Source: Ignavibacteria bacterium
GTDB lineage: Bacteria > Bacteroidota > Ignavibacteria > Kapaibacteriales > UBA2268
Reading direction: 5' to 3'
NCBI GenBank assembly: GCA_016844745.1
Contig: JAERMQ010000029.1
Coordinates: forward strand, 1 to 55,720
Length of the DNA: 55,720 nt
Shown: positions 8,107-16,962 of the stretch, in pieces
Layout: every line of letters starts with the position of its first letter
How positions within the stretch are numbered: position 1 is the stretch's first letter
Notes under the pieces: model-generated
Seen by the model: only the letters and a program-made list of their open reading frames with translations
What the model was told of the DNA's origin: nothing
The model's database searches: none
Translations under genes and position numbers: made by a program

Positions 8107-11100
8107 ATGAAATTAGTCAAGAAAACACCAACCAAAGCTCTTAATAAAGCCTTTTTAAAGCAAAGACCTACCGAAAAAGAAATAAATACTTTTAAAGAAA
8201 AATTATCGGATTTGCTTGATAAGATTAAAAAAGTTGATGAATTAGTTCAGGACGAAAGCGAAGAACATTTAAAAAATTATATCAGGGATTTTCTCCTTGA
8301 TACATATTACAAAGATTCCAATGAAATAAATACAAAGGATAAAAAAGATTTAGTCATTCATCTCGGCAAAACCGTCGATAGCGAAGTTGGTGTGCTAATC
8401 GAAGCAAAAAGACCTTCAAATAAAGGTGAAATGATTACTGACGACAATCCTAATAAAAAAGCGCTCCATGAAATCATACTTTACTACTTTGATGAGAGAA
8501 ATAAAATAGAAAACAACAACCTGAAACACCTTATAATTACTAATATAAACGAATGGTATATCTTCGATACTAATGATTTTGATAAACTCATTTACCGCAA
8601 TACTAAAATTAAAAACCTTTATGAAACAAAAGTAAACGATAAGAAAGATAATCAATATTTCTATGAAGTGATTGCTAAGATTTTACCGGAAATTGAAGAT
8701 GACATCCATTGTATATACTTCAATATTAAAGAAAAAGAGCAATACCTGAAAACCGATAGCCCAGAAAATATAAAAGAAATTAAAGCTTTGTATAAAATAT
8801 TTTCACCTGTTTTTCTTTTAAAACTCCCTTATTCCAACGATAGCAATTCTTTGAATGAAAAATTTTATAAGGAACTGCTGTATATCATCGGATTAGAAGA
8901 AGTAAAAGAAGGCAATAAGTTTATTATACGCAGAAAAAAACAAGCTCGCCAACCCGGTTCATTTATTGAAAATATTATTAATAAATTACTTATCGAAGAA
9001 AAACTTGATAATATTAAGGATAAAACTATATATGGTCAAACTGAAGAAGAACAACTTTTTAACATAGCTCTCGAACTTAGTTTGACATGGATTAACAGGA
9101 TTTTGTTCCTGAAACTATTGGAAGGGCAGTTAATAACCTACCACAAGGGCAATAAAGACTATTGCTTTCTTGATGCAGAAAAAGTCAATGATTTTAATGA
9201 ATTATATAATCTTTTCCATCAGGTACTTGCGATAAATGTTGGAGAACGTACCGAACAAGTTAAAAAGAAATATGCTCTCGTACCATATCTGAACAGTTCC
9301 TTATTTGAATTTTCGGATTTGGAAAAATTAACAATCAAAGTAGAGTCCTTAGATAACTCATTAAAAATAGAATTAATGAATTCAACGATTTTAAGCGAAG
9401 AACGAAAGAAAACATCCAAATTTCCAACTCTCGAATATCTTTTCAAATTTTTGGATTCTTACGATTTTGCGAGCGAAGGCGAAGAATTAATTGCTGAGGA
9501 AAAAACCATTATCAATGCCTCAGTGCTTGGCAAGGTCTTTGAAAAGATTAACGGCTATAAAGATGGTTCCATTTTCACGCCCGGATTTATTACAATGTAT
9601 ATGAGCCGTGAATCCGTTCGCTTGGCTGTAGTTCAGAAGTTTAATGAATATTGTCTGAACCATGATTTAAAGGATTTGAAGATTGACGGGATTGAAGATA
9701 TATATAATATTGTTGGGAAAAATATTACTATAAAGGATGCAAACGAAATTATCAATTCACTGCGGATATGCGACCCGGCAGTTGGTTCGGGACATTTTCT
9801 TGTGTCGGTTTTAAATGAAATAATTGCCATCAAATCCGAACTCGGAATTTTAGTTGATAAAAAGGGAAAACGGTTGAAAGATTATGAAATTGTTGTTGAT
9901 AATGATGAATTGTATATAACCGACGAATACGGAATTTTTGAGTATAATTATAAGAAAAGCGAAAACCAGCGGGTACAGGAGACCATTTTCAATGAGAAGC
10001 AAACTATAATTGAAAATTGTTTGTTCGGGGTTGATATTAATCCGAAATCAGTTCAAATCTGCCGTTTACGTTTATGGATTGAGTTATTAAAGAATGCTTA
10101 CTACAAAGCACCTGATTTTATCGAATTAGAAACCCTCCCCAATATTGATATTAATATCAAATGTGGGAATTCTCTGATTAGCCGTTATTCTCTTGATGAT
10201 AAATCGATTAATATCAGAGATTCCAAAATAATTCCCCAGTATAAGGATGCCGTTAGACGGTATAAGAATGAGAAAAACAGAGAAAAGAAAAAGAAAATTG
10301 TTGATGAAATTCAAAATTGCAAGGACAATTTAAAAGGTATGACAGTTGAAAAGTCTCTTAAGGCTTTTAAATTGATGGATTTGAAAAATGAATTAAAGAG
10401 TAAAAATGAACAGGATGCAATGTTCGTTGCAGAAATGTCCAAAAAAGAAAAGCACTCGTTTGAAAATGATAAAAAGAAGTTAAAGGAACAAATTGATACC
10501 ATCGAAAATGAGCTACAAGATTTAATTAAAAATCCTATTTATAAAAATGCCTTTGAATATCGCTTTGAATTTCCTGAAGTATTGAATAACAATGGTAAAT
10601 TTGAGGGTTTTGATATAGTAATTGGGAATCCACCTTATTTCGGAGTAAATAAAGAAAATTATCTTCAATCAAGAATTAATGACTATAATATATTTGAATC
10701 TCAAGGGGATATTTATTCTTTATTTATTGAAAGAGGACTTGCAATTTTAAAAGAAAAAAGTTTATTGAATATGATTATCTCAAATAAATGGTTAAGAGCA
10801 AAATATGGTGAATCTGTAAGGAATTTCCTAACATTAAAAGCAAATCCATTTAAACTTGTTGACTTCAATCAAATTTTGTTATTCGATTCAGCTATTGTAC
10901 ATTCCTGTATTTTGGAATTACAAAAAGAAATTTATAAAAATGAAACTGAAGCTATACAATTTGAATTTAATCTTCAATCATATCCTGATGGTCTTAATTT
11001 AGAAGAATATTTTGATAATAATAAGATTATTTTAAGGAATTTGGACTTAAACATTTGGAATATTAATAAATCAAATACCGATAAAATTAAGCAGAAAATT

Positions 11101-11943
11101 GAAGAAAAGGGAAAAAAGTTAAAGAATTGGGATATTAAAATAAATTATGGAATTAAAACAGCATTAAATGAAGCATTTATTATAAATGGTAAAATTAGGG
11201 AAATAATATTGCAGGAAGAACTAGAAAGTAAGAAATTTATCAAACCTATTTTAAGGGGTAGGGATACAAGAAAATATTTTGCTGTTTTTAAAGATTTGTG
11301 GCTTATTAATATACCTAAAGGATATACAATCAAAACTAAAAAAGGAAGAACTGATGTCGTATTTGAACCAATGCCACGGTATGGTAATTTAGAATTTGAT
11401 GATGCATGGGATTGGTTTTATAATAAACATCCTTTAGTAGCAGAGCATCTTTTACAATTTAAACAAAAAGCCATGTCGCGTGATGATAAAGGTGATTACT
11501 GGTGGGAGCTTAGGGCTTGTTCATATATTAATGAATTTAACAAACCTAAAATTATATTTTCAGAGATAGTTAGTGAGCCCCAGTTTTACTATGATGAAAA
11601 AGGATATTATCCGGAAGCTACTGTTTTTTTTATAACCGGTGAAAAAATAAAATATCTTACAGCACTTTTAAATTCAAAACCTGTTACTTACTTTTTTAAA
11701 ACATTCTATATGGGTGGTGAATTAGTTGGTAAAATAAGATATAAAAAAGCTTTTCTTGAACAAGTCCCTATTCCTGTTCCAGATATTTCCCAAGAAAATC
11801 AAATCATAGATTTAGTTGACCAAATAATAGAAGGAAAGAAGCAAAACTACGCCACCACCGGCTTAGAAAGGCAAATCGATATTATAGTCTATAAACTCTA
11901 TGATTTAACCGACGAAGAAATAAAAATCGTTGAAGGCAATTAA
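8107..11943 (+). CDS. type IIG restriction-modification enzyme (Eco57I-like)
   Basis: 1278 aa, single-chain restriction-modification enzyme. The N-terminal PD-(D/E)XK endonuclease site is visible as Asp81 and Glu99-Ala100-Lys101 (VGVLIEAKRPS). A helical linker leads to an N6-adenine methyltransferase domain with the SAM motif DPAVGSGHFL (residues 556-565) and catalytic NPPY (841-844). The region between these motifs is long and charged, and the C-terminal 350 residues form a TaqI-like target-recognition domain (RGRDTRKYF, then QVPIPVPDIS near the end). The gene is AT-rich, starts 242 bp from a divergent gene, and is followed after 9 bp by an ORF6N gene, probably in one transcript. All catalytic motifs look intact. 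The recognition site cannot be read from sequence. Confidence 0.92.
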   Translation: MKLVKKTPTKALNKAFLKQRPTEKEINTFKEKLSDLLDKIKKVDELVQDESEEHLKNYIRDFLLDTYYKDSNEINTKDKKDLVIHLGKTVDSEVGVLIEAKRPSNKGEMITDDNPNKKALHEIILYYFDERNKIENNNLKHLIITNINEWYIFDTNDFDKLIYRNTKIKNLYETKVNDKKDNQYFYEVIAKILPEIEDDIHCIYFNIKEKEQYLKTDSPENIKEIKALYKIFSPVFLLKLPYSNDSNSLNEKFYKELLYIIGLEEVKEGNKFIIRRKKQARQPGSFIENIINKLLIEEKLDNIKDKTIYGQTEEEQLFNIALELSLTWINRILFLKLLEGQLITYHKGNKDYCFLDAEKVNDFNELYNLFHQVLAINVGERTEQVKKKYALVPYLNSSLFEFSDLEKLTIKVESLDNSLKIELMNSTILSEERKKTSKFPTLEYLFKFLDSYDFASEGEELIAEEKTIINASVLGKVFEKINGYKDGSIFTPGFITMYMSRESVRLAVVQKFNEYCLNHDLKDLKIDGIEDIYNIVGKNITIKDANEIINSLRICDPAVGSGHFLVSVLNEIIAIKSELGILVDKKGKRLKDYEIVVDNDELYITDEYGIFEYNYKKSENQRVQETIFNEKQTIIENCLFGVDINPKSVQICRLRLWIELLKNAYYKAPDFIELETLPNIDINIKCGNSLISRYSLDDKSINIRDSKIIPQYKDAVRRYKNEKNREKKKKIVDEIQNCKDNLKGMTVEKSLKAFKLMDLKNELKSKNEQDAMFVAEMSKKEKHSFENDKKKLKEQIDTIENELQDLIKNPIYKNAFEYRFEFPEVLNNNGKFEGFDIVIGNPPYFGVNKENYLQSRINDYNIFESQGDIYSLFIERGLAILKEKSLLNMIISNKWLRAKYGESVRNFLTLKANPFKLVDFNQILLFDSAIVHSCILELQKEIYKNETEAIQFEFNLQSYPDGLNLEEYFDNNKIILRNLDLNIWNINKSNTDKIKQKIEEKGKKLKNWDIKINYGIKTALNEAFIINGKIREIILQEELESKKFIKPILRGRDTRKYFAVFKDLWLINIPKGYTIKTKKGRTDVVFEPMPRYGNLEFDDAWDWFYNKHPLVAEHLLQFKQKAMSRDDKGDYWWELRACSYINEFNKPKIIFSEIVSEPQFYYDEKGYYPEATVFFITGEKIKYLTALLNSKPVTYFFKTFYMGGELVGKIRYKKAFLEQVPIPVPDISQENQIIDLVDQIIEGKKQNYATTGLERQIDIIVYKLYDLTDEEIKIVEGN

Positions 11944-11952
11944 AAGAAAATT

Positions 11953-12480
11953 ATGGAAAATAAACTGATACCTGAAGAGAACATAGCCTCAAAGATATTT
12001 TTGATTAGAGGCGAAAGAGTAATGTTAGATAGTGATTTAGCCCAGATTTATGGAGTTTCAACCACTCGTTTAAATGAACAAACAAAAAGAAACATCGATA
12101 GATTCCCACCGGATTTCATGTTTGAACTTACTAAAGAGGAATTCGAAAACTTGATATCGCAAAATGCGATATCAAGATGGGGAGGTAGGCGCAAACTACC
12201 TAAAGTTTTTACTGAGCATGGTGCCATAATGTTGGCAAGCGTTCTCAACAGTGATATTGCAGTAAAAGCAAGTATTCAGGTTGTTCGTGTATTTATCAAA
12301 CTTCGTGAATTTGTCTTAATGAGCAAAGAAATAACTAAGAAACTTGAGGAATTTGAAGCCAAAACGGATAAACATTTACTCGAACATGATAAATTGTTCC
12401 AGGTCGTATTTGATACTCTGAAAAAAGTCCTTACACAAGATGAAAAGCCAAAAAAACCTATTGGATTTATTATGGACTAA
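11953..12480 (+). CDS. ORF6N domain protein
   Basis: 175 aa. The N-terminal ORF6N domain is clear: IFLIRGERVMLDSDLAQIYG, TKRNIDRFPPDFMFELT, WGGRRKLPKVFTEHGAIML. The C-terminal 60 residues are a coiled coil (KKLEEFEAKTDKHLLEHDKL). ORF6N proteins are phage- and mobile-element-linked DNA-binding or anti-repressor-like proteins, often next to restriction systems. The 9-bp spacing suggests co-transcription with the type IIG enzyme, possibly as a regulator. A perfect 11-bp inverted repeat (12150-12176) is embedded in the coding region at the codons for LISQNAIS. Confidence 0.88.
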   Translation: MENKLIPEENIASKIFLIRGERVMLDSDLAQIYGVSTTRLNEQTKRNIDRFPPDFMFELTKEEFENLISQNAISRWGGRRKLPKVFTEHGAIMLASVLNSDIAVKASIQVVRVFIKLREFVLMSKEITKKLEEFEAKTDKHLLEHDKLFQVVFDTLKKVLTQDEKPKKPIGFIMD

Positions 12481-12499
12481 TCCATTTCACCTAAAGTTA

Positions 12500-12544
12500 G
12501 AAGTTCCTTCTGACTTCCAAGACCTGGCAGTCAGAAGAAACTTC
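12500..12544. repeat. hairpin GAAGTTCCTTCTGACT
   Basis: GAAGTTCCTTCTGACT at 12500-12515 pairs with AGTCAGAAGAAACTTC at 12529-12544 with one mismatch. A related copy, CAGTCAGAAGGAACTTCTGACT, lies near 17303-17326. It sits just after the ORF6N stop and could end that transcript. Confidence 0.75.
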
Positions 12545-12592
12545 TGACAGTAGGATGAAAAAATAAATTATTAATAATTTAAAAAGTTAATT

Positions 12593-12871
12593 ATGTGGTA
12601 TATTTTTCGTGGTATAAACCGCACTAAGAAAGAAATTTATCATGGTGTTTCCGAAACACCGAATGATAGTATTGACAAATGTAAATTAATTAGTGAAACT
12701 ACGGCTATAAAGCATTGGAATTATGATAGGGACGATATATCATGGAAGTCAGTATCTAATCATATTACGCAAAAAACCGCTTCGGAAAAAGCTTATGTAT
12801 TAGAAAAATCTTACTCTTATAGAGGTAGGTTTAAAGGACCATTTAAAAATATTCAAACAGCGGGCAATTAA
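12593..12871 (+). CDS. hypothetical protein
   Basis: 92 aa. Begins MWYIFRGINRTKKEIYHGVS, followed by a middle region with KHWNYDRDDISW and a C-terminal KGPFKNIQTAGN. No family is recognised with confidence. The opening YxF-N-KKEIYHGVS pattern is faintly like small nuclease-type beta-sheet starts such as GIY-YIG, but the hallmark residues are missing, so this is not claimed. The regular length, ATG start and position in the restriction island suggest a real gene. A 144-bp nested inverted-repeat element follows. Confidence 0.6.
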   Translation: MWYIFRGINRTKKEIYHGVSETPNDSIDKCKLISETTAIKHWNYDRDDISWKSVSNHITQKTASEKAYVLEKSYSYRGRFKGPFKNIQTAGN

Positions 12872-12887
12872 TTTTCATAATTTGTCA

Positions 12888-13031
12888 CCTAAAGAGGCTG
12901 AATCAAAAGACCAGAGGAATGTCATTCAAAGCGAAGTGAAGAATCCAGAAACTACACTGGTACTGGATTCTTTACTTCGCTTACGAATGACTTTCTTCCA
13001 TTTTTTAGACTTATAAGACAGCCTCTTTAGG
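12888..13031. repeat. nested inverted-repeat (MITE-like) element
   Basis: Outer ends CCTAAAGAGGCTG (12888-12900) and CAGCCTCTTTAGG (13019-13031) are perfect 13-bp terminal inverted repeats. An inner pair, GTCATTCAAAGCGAAGTGAAG (from 12921) and CTTCGCTTACGAATGAC (to 12991), also folds back. The 144-bp unit has no reading frame and the layout of a miniature mobile element. No target-site duplication is obvious. Confidence 0.8.
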
Positions 13032-13093
13032 AATACCATAAAATAATTTATTTTCAATTTCGTTTTTCTAAATTTTATAAATAAAGCAAAGAT

Positions 13094-13372
13094 ATGTCGG
13101 TAAAGGAAATGTTACATAAGGAAATTGACAAATTACCTGATAACCTAACAGCAGATGTATTTAATTATGTCCTGTTCCTGGAAAACCAGTTAGAAAAAAT
13201 CGATTTTACAAGACAAACCCAGATTATGTCTGAAGCTGTATTCTCAAAAATTTGGGATAACGAAGAGGATGCTATTTTTTTCCATTTAGTAATTTACTCA
13301 TTACTAAAAAAAGACCTGCAATCGTCATCAGTTCGTTACAATACAATACCTTGTCATCAGATATTGTTGTAA
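13094..13372 (+). CDS. antitoxin-like protein, fused to a frameshifted MazF-type toxin
   Basis: The first 60 codons (MSVKEMLHKEIDKLPDNL ... VFSKIWDNEEDA) read as a small DUF2281/VapB-like antitoxin ending in the usual WDNEEDA. In a normal pair the antitoxin would stop a few codons later and a toxin would begin. Here the sequence passes straight into toxin codons in another frame, so residues after about 61 of this 92-aa frame are probably not native. The junction is a run of seven T at 13275-13281. The stop at 13370-13372 is therefore likely an accident of frame. See the toxin entry that follows. Confidence 0.6.
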   Translation: MSVKEMLHKEIDKLPDNLTADVFNYVLFLENQLEKIDFTRQTQIMSEAVFSKIWDNEEDAIFFHLVIYSLLKKDLQSSSVRYNTIPCHQILL

Positions 13373-13584
13373 TAGCAATAACCAGCCAAACACAAAAAGT
13401 ATTAAATGTCGGAGAATGTCATATTCAGGATTGGCAATCTGCGGGTCTTTTCAAACAATCAACAATTAAACCTGCTTTAGCTACAATTGAGCAAAATCTC
13501 GTTATAAAAAAATTAGGTAAGCTTTCAAATCCGGATTTAAATTCTTTAAAAATTTCATTACGACTGCTGTTTGAATTAGAATAG
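13261..13584 (+). pseudogene. MazF/PemK-like toxin lacking its start
   Basis: In this frame the codons give YFFPFSNLLITKKRPAIVIS, then SDIVVIAITS, IKPALATIEQ and LVIKKLGKLS, a good match to MazF/PemK toxins from strand beta-1 to the end. An in-frame TAA at 13258-13260 and no ATG/GTG/TTG before the conserved core show that the toxin has lost its own start. It could be expressed only by -1 slippage from the antitoxin frame at T TTT TTC (13276-13282), which would join WDNEEDAIFF to PFSNLLITKK. A deletion scar (pseudogene), a homopolymer sequencing error, or genuine recoding are all possible. Confidence 0.7.
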
Positions 13585-14387
13585 TTAATTCAAAGCAGCA
13601 TGTCCAAATTTAATAAAATCATTAGAATATTTGATTTAAACCAATCCCGGATTATCTAAAAAATCCTTTCCAAATCATTTTAAAATCATTTTTATGCAAT
13701 TACATTTGGACTGTTTATTTTTGCATTACAGTGTTCTTTGATATAGCTCGGATTAAAAACTTTTTGCACTTTGAGTAATGATTTAAAAATTATACGATTA
13801 GTAAAGCAAAAATAAGGTAATGAGGTTCGGTTGTGCTTTTGTTCCATTCTACTGAGGTAATTGGTCAAATATAAGGTTCTTTATTTTGAACCTCATAAAA
13901 AAAATAAAAAACCGTAGAAAATCATAGAAAAGCGTAGAAAAGCGTAGAAAATTGGTGAAAGTTAATGTCTGAACCATGATTTACCTGATTAAAGGATTAA
14001 CATGATTATTCATTTTAATTCTTAATTCTTAATTTATCATTGACCATTAACCATTAACCATTGATAGCGTCAACATCCTATTACAGATAAAAATATCCGT
14101 TTGTAATGTGTTTGGATGTTTTAATGTTAATTGAATCATGCATGATGTACTCCTATTATTTTAATTTCTCCCGAACTTGTTATATTTTAATAATATAGCT
14201 CAATCAAACTGAATAAATAAATTATTTAAATTCATCTAAACATTAAAATTTTAATTTATCATTCAAAATTACCATCTTTGATGAAACTTGGAATTATGAA
14301 AAAAATTCATTAATTTAGTAAATAACGTTATTTTTTTCACAACGTTATGTTAATTAATGATTGTTCTTTATTAAAGAAAGTTATTTT
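13585..14387. other. 803-bp gene-free region with repeats
   Basis: No supported reading frame. It contains the promoter-like dispersed element (13667-13745), an inverted pair ATGAGGTTC / GAACCTCAT (13820-13828, 13888-13896), short tandem CGTAGAAAA units (about 13912-13952), a GTCTGAACC..GATTTACCTGATT arm (13964 on), and ACCATTAACC-type simple repeats (about 14042-14065). Direct AACGTTAT repeats occur at 14323 and 14341, 40-65 bp before asnA. Confidence 0.7.
13667..13745 (+). promoter_or_regulatory. dispersed promoter/leader-like element, copy 1
   Basis: About 79 bp beginning TTTCCAAATCATTTTAAAAT and ending GTTCTTTGATATA. An inverted copy with roughly 80 per cent identity by eye lies at 17203-17281. 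It contains TATTTTTG (13716-13723), matching the Bacteroidota -7 consensus TAnnTTTG, and GTTCTTTGA, which resembles the boxA-like leader in rRNA transcripts of this group. No gene starts within 600 bp downstream. The role is inferred from sequence resemblance only. Confidence 0.5.
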
Positions 14388-15515
14388 ATGGGAGACAAAA
14401 AAGCAGATTTGGCGGGACCGGGCATTAGCACTTATCCCGAAGTGGAAAAAATATTGCCCGAGGATTATAGTTCCATTCTCAATAAAAAAGATACCCAGAA
14501 GGCAATCTATGCCGTGAAAGACTACATTGAGAAGAATTTATGTAAAGAATTAAACCTTATGATGGTGCAGGTTCCGCTTATCGTTACTCGCGAAAGCGGT
14601 GTGAATGACAATTTAGACCGCGATGGTTCGCGCACACCTGTTGAATTTCCTTGCGGATTAGGCATCGAGCCGAGACTAAATGCGCAGGTTGTCCAGGCTG
14701 CTACGAAATGGAAACGCCCCGCACTGAAGCAATTTGGCTGCAATTTAGGCGAAGGCATTTGCACTGACATGCGTGCCGTCCGTAAAGATTATTTCTTAGA
14801 CCACGACCATAGCTCCTACGTTGACCAATGGGATTGGGAGCGCGTTATGTCAATGGAGCAGAGGAATCTCGATTTCTTGAAAGATATAGTTCGCAAAATC
14901 TGGAAGGTAATCACCGGCGCCGAAGATTACGTCCAGGACATGTATCCGCAGCTTAAGAATCCTAAATATCCTAACCTTCCAAAAGAATTATTGTTCATCC
15001 AGGCAGAAGAAATTCTCGAAAAATACCCTGACCTGCCGCGTAAACAGCGTGAAACCAAAATCATTCAGGAATATCCGGCTGTATTTATTATCGGAATCGG
15101 CTGGGTGCTGAAAGACGGCTATCCGCATGAAATGCGCGCTGCCGATTATGACGATTGGGTAACCGATACATCAAAGGAAACCGGCAAGGATACTCACGGC
15201 TTGAACGGCGATATTTTAGTATATAACCACCTTACCAAGCGCCGCCATGAATTAACTTCGATGGGTATTCGCGTAATCAAAGAAACACTCGTTAAGCAAC
15301 TTGAGATTTCAGGTTTGAGCCATTACTTAGATTTGCCGTATCATAAATCAATTATGGATGATGAGATTCCGATTAGCGTTGGCGGCGGAATCGGACAGGC
15401 TCGTACTCAAATGCTGCTTCTCCGCAAAGCTCACTTGGGTGAAGTAACGGTTACGGTATGGCCCGATGAACTAAAGAGAATCTGCGCCAAGAAGAATATT
15501 CATGTGCTTGAATGA
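14388..15515 (+). CDS. asnA: aspartate--ammonia ligase (AsnA)
   Basis: 375 aa from the ATG at 14388; a TTG at 14361 would add nine residues. Makes asparagine from aspartate, ammonia and ATP, and is related to class II aminoacyl-tRNA synthetases. Motifs: VTRESGVNDNLDRDGSRTPV, LGEGICTDMRAVR, YVDQWDWERV, MRAADYDDW and near the end GGGIGQARTQMLLLRKAHLG. It is 30-40 residues longer than E. coli AsnA, mostly through an N-terminal extension and a 25-residue insert around PKYPNLPKELL. Codon use looks more G+C-rich than the restriction genes around it. It stands alone, flanked by repeats on both sides. Confidence 0.93.
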   Translation: MGDKKADLAGPGISTYPEVEKILPEDYSSILNKKDTQKAIYAVKDYIEKNLCKELNLMMVQVPLIVTRESGVNDNLDRDGSRTPVEFPCGLGIEPRLNAQVVQAATKWKRPALKQFGCNLGEGICTDMRAVRKDYFLDHDHSSYVDQWDWERVMSMEQRNLDFLKDIVRKIWKVITGAEDYVQDMYPQLKNPKYPNLPKELLFIQAEEILEKYPDLPRKQRETKIIQEYPAVFIIGIGWVLKDGYPHEMRAADYDDWVTDTSKETGKDTHGLNGDILVYNHLTKRRHELTSMGIRVIKETLVKQLEISGLSHYLDLPYHKSIMDDEIPISVGGGIGQARTQMLLLRKAHLGEVTVTVWPDELKRICAKKNIHVLE

Positions 15516-15543
15516 GATTTTTTTGATATTGATTCAAAACACT

Positions 15544-15588
15544 ATCTATGCGGCTTTGTGAGTTTTATTCACGCAAAGCAGCATAGAT
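15544..15588. repeat. hairpin after asnA
   Basis: ATCTATGCGGCTTTGTG pairs imperfectly with CACGCAAAGCAGCATAGAT 29 bp after the asnA stop. It may end asnA transcription, but no T-tract follows. Confidence 0.6.
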
Positions 15589-15596
15589 GCTAGTGA

Positions 15597-15702
15597 TGTG
15601 TCAAATATAAAATGACAATCAGGGATGATTGTCCTACTTTTAATATCAATAAATTAGTAGTTCAATCATCCCTGATTGAATTGACAAAATAAGGTTGACA
15701 CA
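15597..15702. repeat. nested inverted-repeat element
   Basis: Outer TGTGTCAA (15597-15604) / TTGACACA (15695-15702) and inner CAATCAGGGATGATTG (15616-15631) / CAATCATCCCTGATTG (15663-15678) are both perfect inverted repeats. The 106-bp unit has no reading frame and the same nested design as 12888-13031. About 30 bp further on, copies of CACAAAG/CTTTGTG (15731-15838) form another imperfect fold-back, with a relative at 17058-17190. Confidence 0.8.
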
Positions 15703-15875
15703 CCATTAGGGGAAAAAGTGAACTATTCCTTTGTGTTCTTTGTGATTTAACTTTGTGACCTTTGTGGTAAAATACTTCCTATTGAAATAGTGATTTTTTA
15801 ACACAAAGGGCACAAAGGTAAAGACACAAAGTTGCACTAAGTTGAATCAGATGAACAATTTAACCGGAGTTAATT

Positions 15876-16739
15876 ATGAATACCATAGCTGCTATAAATT
15901 TCAGGGGTGGGGTTGGGAAGACTACTATTATCTGGCTGCTTGCCAAATATTTAGCCGAGAAGAAAGGGAAAAAGGTTTTGGTTGTGGACATCGATTCCCA
16001 GATGAGTCTTACTTCGGCAATCCGCTTAGAGGGCGATAACGGAGCCTTGAATAAGGAATTCAACCAATGGTATAATCAATACAAGAATACGCATGGAATA
16101 ATCGTTAATGCTATCGATTCCTACCAGAAATCAGGCGGGGCGGTATTCGACTTCGTACTAAATCCGAATTGCATCTGCAAGATGAGCGAGCATCTGTCCT
16201 TCATTCCGGCGACTATCGATTTATTCTGGCTCGAATTCGACATCCTCAACCGGGAGTTGATGAAGAGTTTCATCACTACACTCCTGAATAAATTATCACA
16301 TTCCGGCAAGTACAATTTCGATTATGTATTTTTCGATTGTCCGCCGGCTTTCAATAATCTCACTAATGCCGTATTGAGTTCGGCGAATATGATTCTGATT
16401 CCATTCAATCCGGACGTGCTTGCTTCGAAGGAGCTTATCCAGTTAATCGAGGGGCTTGCACAGCGGCTGAAACCCTGGCCAAATTTGAATCTCTCGGTAC
16501 TCATGAATAAAGCCCAGACTTACGGTAAGGATTACCTTACGAGCGATTCCAAGCATTACCTGGCGGAGGTGAAGGCAGCCCAACATTCGATAGAAAGCCG
16601 TGGAATCAAAATCAAGGTGTTGGATAATTATGTACCCTCGACGGTTGATATAAGGAATAAGTTGACGAATGCAGGATTCCCTTCGGAATTTGAGCCGCAC
16701 TTCAGTTGTATATGGGAAGAGCTTGCAAGGGAACTCTGA
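15876..16739 (+). CDS. orphan ParA/MinD-like ATPase
   Basis: 287 aa. The deviant Walker A is FRGGVGKTT (residues 9-17, with the ParA-type GGVGKT but Arg in place of the usual signature Lys), followed by VLVVDIDSQMSL (Walker A'-linked strand) and YVFFDCPPAF (Walker B). The C-terminus ends with VDIRNKLTNAGFPSEFEPHF. ParA proteins position plasmids, chromosomes or protein cargos by ATP-driven surface gradients. No parB, centromere-like array or replication gene is adjacent, so it is not an obvious plasmid partition unit. It is better placed in the defence/mobile island or as a cargo-positioning ATPase. Confidence 0.85.
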   Translation: MNTIAAINFRGGVGKTTIIWLLAKYLAEKKGKKVLVVDIDSQMSLTSAIRLEGDNGALNKEFNQWYNQYKNTHGIIVNAIDSYQKSGGAVFDFVLNPNCICKMSEHLSFIPATIDLFWLEFDILNRELMKSFITTLLNKLSHSGKYNFDYVFFDCPPAFNNLTNAVLSSANMILIPFNPDVLASKELIQLIEGLAQRLKPWPNLNLSVLMNKAQTYGKDYLTSDSKHYLAEVKAAQHSIESRGIKIKVLDNYVPSTVDIRNKLTNAGFPSEFEPHFSCIWEELAREL

Positions 16740-16929
16740 TTCAATTACGAATTACGAATTATAAGTTATGAGTTATAAGTTATGAGTTATGAGTTATGAG
16801 TTATGAGTTATGAGTTATGAGTTATAAGTTATAATAATATTTATTACTTACTATTGACCATTAACCATTGACCATTAATTACCGCTTTTTACTACTTTTT
16901 ACTATACATTTTGCGTTTTTTGGATTTTT

Positions 16930-16962
16930 AGATGTCCAACATCTGGCAGATGTTGGACATCT
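16930..16962. repeat. 33-bp TCCAACATCT palindrome, copy 2
   Basis: Perfect arms AGATGTCCAACATCT / AGATGTTGGACATCT with loop GGC. Same family as 2515, 24394, 33734 and 44154. It lies between parA and the res gene, which converge here. Confidence 0.92.

Noticed and set aside
13820..13896. Terminator or small-RNA gene (ATGAGGTTC / GAACCTCAT fold-back)
   Set aside because: Nine-base arms 60 bp apart with no T-tract in either sensible direction. Too weak to call without transcript data.
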